In this document: piece after piece, positions 15,201-27,200 of the stretch
Position numbering within the stretch: the stretch's first letter is position 1
Layout of the letters: each line of letters begins with the position of its first letter
Source of the DNA: Sweltsa coloradensis
Taxonomy: Eukaryota > Arthropoda > Insecta > Plecoptera > Chloroperlidae
DNA: 64,000 bases
Direction of reading: 5' to 3'
NCBI GenBank assembly: GCA_024449915.1
Contig: JAMZAV010001736.1
Coordinates: 62,001-126,000, forward strand
The notes under the pieces: model-generated
What the model was told of the DNA's origin: nothing
Database searches by the model: none
Seen by the model: only the letters and a program-made list of their open reading frames with translations
Made by a program: the position numbers and the translations under genes

Positions 15201-18200
15201 GTCCAGTTTTGGTGGAGGTGCCGGTCCAGACTGAATATTACGCGTGCGGTAGGCGGTACAGTCATCAAACAGACAACGCAACGCGCGCGTCACGGGCTTC
15301 ACGGAAATAGACCGCGGAAATAACGGCGCCTATATGGACTCCGCGGAAATAGTCCACCAAAATAATGGTGCGTACAAATATTTATTTTTTGTTGGGAATC
15401 GACTCTGAATGGATTTTTAGGTCACAATGATCGATTTTAACTTTTTGGAATCGATGTCATCCCTAACTTAAGGGGCTCCGTTTTTTTTTTTTTTTTTTTT
15501 TGGATTTTTGGATTTTTTCGAAACGTTTTTGACATTTTTTTCGAAATCGCGAAAAACGCGAAATTTGGGTTTTTAAAAACGAAATTTGCGTTTTTATATC
15601 ACCATTTTTCATTACCTCTAAGTATCACAATAAAAATTGCTGTACATCAGTGTTATGATTTAAATCACGAAGTTCACACTCCAAACTATCCAAATCTAAC
15701 ATATTCCCGACAGATAAACAATAAACTGCCCTGTGCACAGACGAAGCAAACCAGCTGATATTGCTGCTAATAAGCGTACATATACTAGGGTTGCCGTTTG
15801 ATACGAATTTCCGTATCGATAATCGGACCAGTTAAATCGATTATCGGTCGCGATAATCGATTTACAAAAATATCGATCGATAATGGATAATCAAATAAAA
15901 ATTAGTCCTAAACTTGCTCGCATACCGACGCGGACCTTTTGCGAGTGCATTCTTTTGTTCCTTTTATTTGCTCAAAACAGGGTTTTTCCACGCTAGCAAC
16001 ATCTTTCACAAGCTCCCCCCCCCCACGAGAGCGCGCTACGTGGAATTGACAGACGCTACCCAGCTTCAGTGTTGTCTTTGTGAAGGTCGTTCTTCTTGGA
16101 AATCGTGGTTCTGTGAAGTTTCATTTCAGCTTTTGTTGTCATTGTCGTTCATTCATTTACGAGATATCAATTTGTAACTATTCAATGCTCCGATATTTAT
16201 TACGCGATGAGATGAATAATGTTGGACATTAGTTTGGAACACGACGTAATATTGATGTGAGAGAACTGATAAGATAATATTTTCGAAGCACTACGGAATG
16301 AAGTAAAGCAATACCAAGTTGGCGTGAAGTGGGGAGGAATGCATCTCGATAAAATACTTGTTGACCTTGAACGATGTACTACAATATTGTCTGGGAGTGT
16401 GACGCGCCGAGGTTGAGCAATCGGTGCCTGATCGGCGCGGGAGTGCCGGCCCGTAACACACACGCGTCATGCTAGTAGCCTATACTGCGCAGTACAGCGC
16501 TTTGTACTTCACGCCTTACGTGTGTTGTAGATGTCGCAGTGGACACATTTTTCACGGAATAAAGCAATTAATGTCTTGACTGGTACTATTTTGTGAAGTT
16601 CTGCAGAGCGGGCGGTCAATTACAAAATTTCGGGCGGGCGAGCTATTTGATTATCGATATATCGATACTGGAAGACTGAATTGATTATCGATCGTTTCGG
16701 GAAATAATGGTATCGATCGATATATCGATTATCAAACGGCAACCCTAATATATACGGGATACACAGACACAGGAAGTGGAGCCTGTTGTGACGTGGATAT
16801 TTATGGCACAGTAGCATGGACATATCTATATACAGCATGAACATGTAACGAATTAAGAAAGACTGCTGTAAGTAGCATAGTCAAAATATTATTTTTTAGT
16901 TTAAAAAAAACTTTGTGTGAACAGTGAATAGTCTAATGATTTGTTACAGAAAACATCATCGTGCAGGACAGCATAACATGATAATTCTTGTCAACACACC
17001 TTACTGAAGTATGTCAATACTAAAACTGCAGCAAAAGTGAAACACTTACTTTGGTACAGTAGCGATACACCCGGGATGTTTTTCTATTGTAAAGCCACGC
17101 GTTGTCAAACATCAACCAGACATCATCTACATATTCCCAAGGATCGGAATATTGGCCCGTGTCTAGTTTGCGTTTCACTGTTGATAAATCCATTGCACGT
17201 TTTACAATGTCAAAGTAATCAGGAATGCCTAAGGCATGTGGGTCTACTGGTTGCCGGAACGGCAAAGACTCTGGGTCCTGACGATAAAGCTTTTCTAATG
17301 TGGGCATGAGGGCTTGTCGTAGCTCATCTGGTTTGAATACTGAAACAAAACATAGGAAAACATTAGAAAATCATCAGGGAGGGAGGGAAGGATTTGTAGA
17401 GCTTGATAATCATCAGGTTAAGTAATTTTAAACTTGTGCTAGGGGAGATCTTATGGACAAAAGCAGCACTATGTTTGATGTGTATTTTTTTTTACGAAAT
17501 ATTAATTTGAAAGTTAATATTACACTAGAAGAGCATTTTTACCGTTAACCAGTTTAGGATGCATCAATAAATAGGATAACACCAGACACTCGTAATCTTC
17601 AAGATTTAAGAAAGTAAAAAAAGTAATTTAAGAGGTGTGAAGTTTGCAGTTAATGCATTGACAGCAATCATTTTAAATATAATTACTAACTGAAATGAAA
17701 CATCCTAATTCAAATTTGGAAGTCATCATTGAATTGCGTGGAGATTACAGTGATATTATAATTTAAACCAACTCACAGCATTTCCTCTTCTTGTCTGACC
17801 CACCAGTAAGGGCAATTGGTTCTGGTACAAGGGTAGGTTTAATATCTGATGATGTGGGACTCATTGGTTCTTCTTTTATTGTGGTTTCTTGATCATCAGC
17901 ATCCATTGGTTCAGTCTTTGGCTCCATTTTTATATCATTACCGATTCCTAGAACAAGAGCCACACATAACGATTAAACAAAATTCTCCGAATGTATTGAG
18001 CGAAAAGCGTGCATGTAGAGACAAACATAAAAACAACACTAAAATATTAAAATACAAATGAGGTTTGTTCAGAAGACACAGCATTGCCTACAGATGATCT
18101 CTGTTGCTAATTTGAAGGTAACCTTTGGAAATCATTTGTGTTATTTTAGCAGGCCTACCTATTCGCGTTTAAAAGAAAAAGTGGCCGACATCTGGCGGTG

Positions 18201-21200
18201 AAGTGGAGAACTGCTCTAAAGCAAATACTGTGGGGCTGCATGGCGGCATTTAATGTTAAACCAATGCAATATTGAACCGTCACGGTCAACTCAAGAATTA
18301 ATTAACTCAAACATGTTTTAGCAAGCAAGGAAGATCATAAAATAACTAAGTTATACACATTTTTGTGTTTTGTAGTAAAGCAATAAGTCTGCATGTGTAT
18401 ATTATTCCATGCATTACTGTGGGTCAGGTGGGAGCTCTTTTCCCACACCCGAGACACATTTTTCGCAACTGTCATCAGTTTCATGGATACCACCTACCGA
18501 TAAATGTCATACCATAATGGCAATTAATTTATTACAATGATGTGCTGTAGGCGGTATAGAGCCTATCCTACTATAGATCTAAGTTTGGGATACAAATGCC
18601 AAATCGTGCTAAGAGGTATAATGTGTACCATATAGTCTAAATGCAAGTCACATTAATGGTATAATTGATTATGGGTATAGATATAAAATTGAATTGTTTA
18701 AATCATTACTTATTATTAGAGGCCCTTGATTTTCGTGAATGCGATAGCACGAAAAAAAATAAAAACACTTATTTTTGCAAAATGTCAATGTTTTATGCTA
18801 ATCTGAACCCCTTGGCAGCGTTTTTAAACCACGAAATAAAACGAAATAATTATCATTCCACGAAATTCCAATCTATATGTCAAAAAACGCGAAATTATAG
18901 CGAAAAACGAGTATAAATATGCTTTTTCCCGTTCAAAATTCAATTTTTTTAAATTCAAAACACATCTACGGCAAAAAAGTGATTCGGGAGCGGACATTTT
19001 CTCATGAACAGCTGTTTTGTAGAAGCTGTCTGTTTTTATCGACCCTGGTGTACAGTGCTGCTTTGGTGGTACTACGGCAAACTTCTTCGCTCGACTTTCG
19101 ATTTAAACATCGATCTACGTTGCCATCTAAACTCGGCACTTCACCAAAACAAAACATTGCAAGGCGGTGTCGTTTTCTATTTCCGTTACCGACTTTTCGT
19201 CTTCTTTTACCGGCATCGTCAATCTCGTGTCAGTGTTTTTGATATGATCACTTTTTGTTTACGAAATTCACGTCTTCTGCAAATAAATATGGGAAAAACA
19301 CCGATTTGTGTGTTTGACAGTGAAAGGGAATTCAATTAAGAAAGATTCTACGTATCCATAAACAGACAACAAGGGCCTACGCCTAGCATAGGCCTAGGCC
19401 CTAGGCTTTGTGTATTTATTGGCTAGGCCTAGGCCCTAGGCTTTGTGTATTTATTGGCTAGGCCTAGGACCTAGGCCTACCATATTTTCGGCCAACCTTG
19501 GCTAGGCCCTAGGCCTAAATACAAATGTGTGCCTACCTAGGCCTACCTTATGCATGGCAAGCTAAGGATAGCCCAGCCTAGGCAGCCCCTAGGTCTAGGC
19601 CTAGTTGTTCAGTTTTACATTGGGCCTACAAGCTAGGCCTAGGGTCTAGCCTATTCATGGCAAGCTAAGGATAGCCTGCTAGGCCTAGATGTTCAGTTTT
19701 ACCTAGGGCCTACAAGCTAGGCCTAGATAGGCCATAGGCCTAGCCTAGTTGTTTGGGTTTCCCTAGGGCCTAGACATTTTTCTGAAGAAATGTTAGGTTC
19801 TACAATCTACATCACTGAAACCTAGTCCCACTCCACCGCATTAATCCTTGTAAGTTTTATGCAGCCGTTTGGCGTGTACCGCATTATCCCTATTAATTAT
19901 AACATTCGAAACAAAATGGCGCTTTTGCACCGTTTATTGCACCGCTTTTGAAAAATTAACACCGCTTTATACACCGCTTTTTAAAATTTTAAGTACCGAA
20001 ATTCAGATTTTTTATTCACCATAAATCAGTGCCCCTACTCATTATTTATTATATACGTCCATAATTATGTTTTTAATTTGTGCACCGCGTTGAACGTAAA
20101 TTATCTTGATTTTTATTCTTATACTCGGAGATTTGTACCGACTGCTGCTGTGAACAGCAAATAATATTACTTCCCAAGGGTGGGGGTGGAGTGGGGGAAA
20201 AGTCAATAATTTGTGACATAATATTAGATACTATCATATTAGTTAAGGCCAATAATCAATCATACTAAATTTACAGGTATTGCCATCAAGGTAAAATTAC
20301 TGCAAACATAATGCCTATAAGATTTTACGTCTCCTAATTACAAGATTAAATTGAATTCCCTATTTTGCTAGTTTAATGCATTGAGGGTTACAAAATATAG
20401 TGATTGTCCGTCATACCCCATCGTACCTAACTACTGGAAATACTTCTTGAGTTGATGCATACAATTGAATATTATGCTTTATACAAGAAAAAACACACTT
20501 GCTCCCTATGCAGCCCGTGTTTTTATCTGCCTTCGGACGGCCATGTTGGCATACAACCGTGCTGCTACCTGGTTTGATTTTAACCGCGAATACACATGAG
20601 ACATGTATTGCATCCTCAACACTCACATTCTACACTCGTCCATAGGCGCCGAGTACGGGGGGGCGACGGGGCTCAAGCCCCCCCAGCTGTGATACAGGGG
20701 GGGCTCAGTCCCCCCTGCGGAGCAAGCTCTAAATTGTATAAGTGAAAAATTCCAAGGGTTCAAATTGCTAACAGGTGTTATAAGATATTTTACTAAATAG
20801 CCCTTCGAGTTCGAGTCAATGCACATCGACAAATTATGTCTTTTTCCCACTTCACTTATTTTCTATGAGAGCATTCTTTCTTTGGTAGGGTTGCTGACTG
20901 ACGTGTGGCTAGTGTGTCATGGTTCTTTGACAGTCCGTCTCGCTCGGCCCCCTGTTGCGAAAATTAGTTTTCTAACGATATTTTCGGAGAAAAACTGTCA
21001 ATAGAGCAGTGCACTTTTGAATGACCCTATAATCATAGGATTTCACCTGAGAGAGTATTATTAGTTGCATGACTATCCAATCTTAATGGGTAAGCCTATA
21101 GTTATTTGTTTGATATGACATATTAATGCAATTCTTTCATCGTTTTTTTCACGCTTGAAATCGCTTTTCAGGCCATCAAACATAATGTAGGCCCCAAAAA

Positions 21201-24200
21201 TTTTCACCTTCGGTGTAAGACTCCGGCGGATGGGGCTTCGCCCCAGACCCCAGCTATTCCCACATTCAGCCCCCCCACCCAAAATCAAAACTCGGCGCCT
21301 ATGCACTCGTCAATCCCATCCATCCACAATACTAGGGTTACCATAAGTGACTCAGCAAAAAAGAGGACATTTGGCTCACAGATATTCGCGGACAACAAGG
21401 GGTCTGGGGCGGAGCCCAGCCGCCGGAGGCGATTTTTTTTTTAGACATTTTTACCGTCAGGATAGCGTTTAGAGCGATCTGAACAAGGGTCAAGGAAAGC
21501 AGTGGTGCCGATGCCAATGCCTTTTAATTGAGGGTTTTTTTAAATGAACACTAATTTTATGACAAACTAGACAAGGGTCTAGGCCAAACACTTCCTTACG
21601 TACCCGTAATGGCACAAGGCACGAACGTACGGAATGGTAACTAAATCACGTGAAGTACCTGTTGCTCACAGCCTGGCGTGTTGTGTGACACGCTCAGACA
21701 CTCTCGACGATCGCTCCGTATTCCGATTTGGTCGGTGGATGTAATGAGGGGCAAAAGGTGCCATGGCTCCTGGCATGGTGGGTGAATTACCGGACATTTG
21801 CATATTTCGAAAAAACCGCCCGCAGACATCAAAAAAAGGACAGTCCGGCTTTAACCGGACGTAGGGTAACCCTACCACAATCCCACTTTAGCCATGTCTC
21901 CAGATTGGAAAAGCATTACAACGACTTAAGATACCTGAACATTTCTTATGTAAAAGGTTAGAAATAGACATAAGTTTTTATGTACTAATGGTACAATATA
22001 ATGAAGTTTATATTCCATGATGTTTGCTGTACTGCACTTACTCCATTTAGTTGGGCATCCAATGCTAGTACCTTACTACACATCTATACAACACGTCTCT
22101 CATACAAAGTTGTTCTAGAACTTGAGGTACCCTATTTATCAACTTATGCAATCCACACTATACCACTGCAGAATACAATCAAACATTTATCCAATACTCT
22201 TCTAAGGTGTACTTATTGGCTCATTTACCCTATCCTACAATTTTATGCAATGGAAAACATGGAGACGGAAGAATTACCTTTCCCTCCCGAACTGTGGTCC
22301 TTATGGTTTAAATCAAAATCACTGTCATGCTTTTCCATTTTGATGTCCTGTTCTGGCTCGGACTTGATATTATCCAGCTTCCCTTTTGTTGTGGGCTGTG
22401 GGGAATCTGGATCCTGGTTTGAAGCAGCATTGATGGCGGCCATTTGGCTGGACATACTGCTCGAGTTGTTTCGCACCAGGCTGGCTCTTTCCGCACTTGA
22501 CATGCCTAAACAAATACAAACAGTATCAATATTAGGTGCACATACGCTACTTTCAATCACGTTGATGCATGAGCTTTGTTTTCAAATGTAAATCAACCAA
22601 TATTTAAATTTATTTGATTAGTTTTGCATTAACAACAATTTTTTTTAAGTAATGCCAAGACGTGTTAACAACCAACACTACAATAATGTAAGAAATTATT
22701 AATTTTTTAACAATGGTTTTTGCCGCAAATTTTTTCAATGTTGCTCAAAATTGATACAGTTCTAACTTCTAAATATATTACTCATAAAGGTTCCCTGAAA
22801 ATTTCAGTAGGATCGGATTAGACATGTAGCTACAAAAGAGTACAGAAATGCTTGTTAAGTAGTAAAAATAGAAAATGTATGATTTTTATGAGAAATAATT
22901 CTTCGATTGCGATAAAATATTGTTGCAGGTCTATGTTGAAAGTCCAGAAAATATCCTAATCAACGGAGTAGATGTTACCAGTAGAGAGCGCACACATATA
23001 TATGACTAAAAATACCATCCAAGGAGAAAGAAACTTTATCTTTATAAGGGCGTCGCGACATTCCGAACTTGAGTCCAGTTTTAATGTTACCTTTGCAAGC
23101 TTATGTGTTGACTGGGGTATACTCCTGATGAAACACATGAGGAAGACACTCCACTTATCATATTCTCTACAGACAGAGATAAAGCGCGAGTCTCTGATTA
23201 TGGAGGTCTCGGTTTCGAATCCCCTCCGACCGGCAATTCCTCAGTTGTTAAGGCGAATATGTCCTCGGATTTCCCTTCACAATTGTCCTAACCCCAAAAG
23301 GGAACCTAAGTTTTGAAGGCGGGAAGGAAATTGGTTCTCTCTGGTCTCAGCGCCCATAAGAGTTAGCATGGTACGAAAATGTAACGCGCCGTATCTTTTG
23401 ACTCGCGCAAAAGAAATCTAAATCAATAACATCACAAGATGCATAATTTTTTGAAGAAGACGATGGCATCCTACTTTGCTCGATGACGCTTTCTAAATTC
23501 AAACTATTATGAGTTAAATGGACCCATGTTTGCACGCTGTCGCAAATGTACTCTGACTGAGCGGCAACCTAAGCGAGACGCAGCCACGTTGTGTACAGCT
23601 GTGGCATCCTCGCATACCACGCGCCTGTCCATGGTTGCTACATGTATTTCGCATTCAAGATTTTGTTGGCACATGAAGGATATTTTATAAGTAATGTATA
23701 ATCTAGTACAACCCAGTGACCTCACAGTAGCCACAAAGCAAGTCGGATACCAAATGTTGTGCTGATGCCACGGGCAAAATGTTTTTACGTGCTTTTTAAT
23801 TAGCAGTTAGGAAGGTTTGGCAACAGTGTAAATGTAGAGTTCACTTGAACTCAAAACAAATGTCATTAATATTTGTGATAGAGCAGTGCTCTATATATCC
23901 ACGCAAAGAGGAAAGATTATAGTTTCTTACAGTATGAATATAATTCCGGTACGTGGTCGGATTTACGCGCTATCGCTTTCAAAACATTTAGCACGGGTTA
24001 ATCGCCTATACCACGCCGACGGGAGAGAACCGGACAATGCCCACTTAGGTTCCCTATATATCTAGTTAAGTCACCTGAAAAGAGTGTTACACCGGTTCAA
24101 TCTGATGTGTACCCTACAACGGGCATCATTATTATACCGTATTGTGCCGAATATAGGCAGACCTTTTTTTCATTATATGCGAGCATCGGCAATTTCACAC

Positions 24201-27200
24201 GCCAATTTGAAACACCAAGTTACAGCGACGTGTGATTAGGAAATACTATAGTTTGCTGCTTCTGTCTGACGCAGCGCCAAGAATACGGTAGGCACGGAGG
24301 ACGAGACGCTATCTTCAGGCCTGACGAGTGAAATGTGATGCAGAACAGATGACTGGGCGATAAGAAACGATCCGCGTAGGCCTACAGATGGAGCAAAGTC
24401 ATCACGGGCTCCGCGTCAATAGGCCACGGGAAAAACAACGTCGGCACAAGCTCCCCGGAAATAGACCGCAGGAATAACGGGCGTAAAATAAAATATTTGT
24501 TAAATTTTGATGGCTAAAGTTAGGGGGTCGTCGGTCTACGTATTTACGCGCATATAGACCGCCCTCACATAATGGCCGCACCCCAGTTTTGACCATGCAA
24601 ATTTTAAAAAGTACTTAGCATGTTGTATTGGCCCCACTTGTTATTTTAGCCAGCAAATCCTTTAGAAATGAAACAACTCATCGCAAAACAGGCAATGAAC
24701 ATGTATGCAAACAAGCATGTAAATAAATAAACCATTTTATTTAATGCAATGTTATTCTAGAGTGTTTACTTTCCGTGTTCTACGTCGCACGGCTCACACA
24801 ACGTCAGACACTAACACAGCTGGCATTGCTTGGATTAAAGTGTGCGAGAGTGCTTACAATAAAACAGACCTAGTATCAGGGTTTAGTTATCTAATCTCAT
24901 TGATAACGTAAACAAAACAACACAGCAAGAGTCTGGCCCGAAGCCAATTGGTAGTGAGCTAGGCGATACGTATTTAGTGGTGTGGGAGGGGGAAGGGGGG
25001 GACATTATCTCTCCGAGTCTGTTGGCGCTTGAATTGATGTCGAGTTTCAAAAGTTCCATTCGCCCATTCATCCACTTCTTTGTCGTCGAGTGCAACACAG
25101 CGTGGTAGCCGACGTAGAACATTCAGAAATGCTTCCGTGTTGGCTTGCATTTTCATAGTCAACGTCATTGTCACACGATGCAATGTCCATTTCTTCATAA
25201 TCATAGCCATCCTCTGTCATGTCATCTTCAAGGCCATATTTTGTCTCTTTCTCTCTCTCCCATCTTATCTTCTCTCTCGTCCGCCGTCTTCGAGCAAGGT
25301 CGCGGCGGCGGCGAGCACTCACAAAGACGACCACGCTGTGCAATTTTTATGTCATTGTAGGATGACATTCAGATGTAAAGAACATAACATTTTGGTCCAA
25401 TTAAAAAAAAGAGAAGCGCGCCTGAAACAAGCTCGGATAGCCTACGATCTTCCATCAGGAAACTGCGACCTTGCGCCGGGCGGCGGGTGGATAGGTGACC
25501 AGCTGACGAGGCTATCATTGCCGCGAAACGGAGAATTCTACGGGCGGCGGGCGGACATCTTCACTTCCGCGGACGTATTCACACGCTGAACAAGACTTAT
25601 TTAATTAATTACTTACTGTTAAAATAAGTTTTTTTTGACTCTTGCTCGCATATGTATGTGTACGTAATATTGATACAATTATATATTATAATTTTTATTT
25701 TTTTCGACTTTGTATAGTCATATAGGCCGCCCTCGCGTAATGGCCGCACCCCTGTTTTTGAACTTCAAAATTTTAAATATACCTGCGGCCTATATTCGGC
25801 ACAATACAGTTTTATAAATAACATAACAAAAAAATTTATTTTTTTATTTTTTTATTTATTGAGCGAGCGAAGCGAGCGTTCTCCACTTGACTCTTATGAC
25901 TCGAATGTCTGTTTTGTTTGTTTTTTCTGTTACTGCTTCGATACAGGTCGCACCGTTTCTCTGATCGATCTGAAATTTTGCCACATGTACATACCACCTA
26001 GGCGCGGTTGCTGTATAGTTTTGTGGCAAAATCGTTAAAAATTTAAAAGTTACATTAAGTTATCGAAGTTTTTTTTTCAAACTAAACGGCGACAAAATTG
26101 AGGTGGCCAAATCATTTAGAATGTCCGTCGATCACGAATATGTTATTTTATTTTGATCCGATAAAGTAGTGTAGATGGAATTACATTATAACAAAGTCCC
26201 GTTACCATGGCAACGAAAAGTCGCACAGCTTTTTTGGCTCATGATAGCGTCAAACGGAGGCTCGGATCGAGTTGAAATTTTGACCATCCGCAAGTTTCGT
26301 TCCGATTGAATGCCATTAGTTTTGTGCAAATCGTTCAAAAGTTATAAAGTTACATTAAAGTTTATCTAAAGTTTTTTTTTAAAACTAAACGGCGACAAAA
26401 TCTGAGGTAGCCAAATCATTTAGAATGTCCGTCCGGTCACGAATATGTTAATTTTATTTTGATCCGATAAGTAGTGAAGATAGCAATTACATTTTAACAA
26501 AAGTAACGTTACCATGGCAACGAAAAGTCACACAAGAATTCTGGTCACTATGTACTGCCACCTAGAAGAAATCAAGAGTAAAATAGTTTTCCCAAAGAAA
26601 TGATGTCAAGGTCCTCTAGATGGCGGTGGATTTTATCCATTCTCTCCTATTTTACAAATTTTCAGCTAAATCGGTCAAGACCTAAAAGACTTATTGGTAT
26701 GTAACATTATGGGAATGTCGTACTCGGGTCGTGTTGCACGTACCGGTGCTCGCTCAACAACGCGTCCAACTGAGCGTTTTCCTAGTATTCTCTCAGACGA
26801 CGAGCTTCTCGAATTTTCTTGACTATTGAACCAGTACTTTTCCTTACAGCGTTACCACTCTGATCTACAGTGTCTTGGATATCAATCCCTACTGTTGCAT
26901 AATCTTCATTTCACTGGTTAAATCCCAGACTCAAAACAGGTCTTATTTTTTGCATTTTTAAATGTGTTAAATATTAATATTCTGCATATATGCTTCACTT
27001 TTATCCTCAAAATATCATACGGTAACATAGTGTTCATGTGTAGGGCTATTAGTACCACAAAAAATTGTTTTCAATGTCATCTTCCAAGAGCACACCTTCA
27101 TTTTCAGAGTCTGTTAAATCTTTTGTGCTATGAGAGTCACCGTCACAGAGTTCATCATTACCTTTCATTATATAAGTGCATATAAGTATAAGTATATATA

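Larger units (their letters stand above)
14610..17049 (-). other. CBP intron 11
   Basis: 2.4 kb between RING and bromodomain exons. Two hAT-type elements (14945-15620, 15786-16747) take up most of it. The remaining 300-bp flanks show nothing recognisable. Confidence 0.85.
17948..22277 (-). other. CBP intron 9
   Basis: 4.3 kb. 17948-18660 is featureless; 18700-19340 is AT-rich with CGCGAAA words and unsupported open frames; 19375-19770 is CCTAGG tandem repeat; 19925-19990 holds five ACCGCTTT/ACCGTTT words; 20641-21303 and 21332-21874 are hAT-type elements. The last 400 bp before exon 9 show nothing. Confidence 0.8.

Noticed and set aside
19375..19770. CRISPR-like array from regular CCTAGG repeats
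   Set aside because: Repeats are short, irregular and directly part of a genome-wide word bias in an animal gene intron.
22001..22591. 196-codon open frame on the plus strand
   Set aside because: It lies antisense over CBP exon 9; its sequence has no family resemblance and the minus strand is clearly the coding one.
23177..23232. tRNA-like stretch with GGTTTCGAATCCCC
   Set aside because: The T-loop is off by one base and there is no matching acceptor stem or A box; at best a decayed SINE fragment.
25080..25589. 169-codon plus-strand frame
   Set aside because: Lies inside element 24137-25809, is rich in low-complexity Ser/Leu, and overlaps minus-strand frames that look more protein-like.
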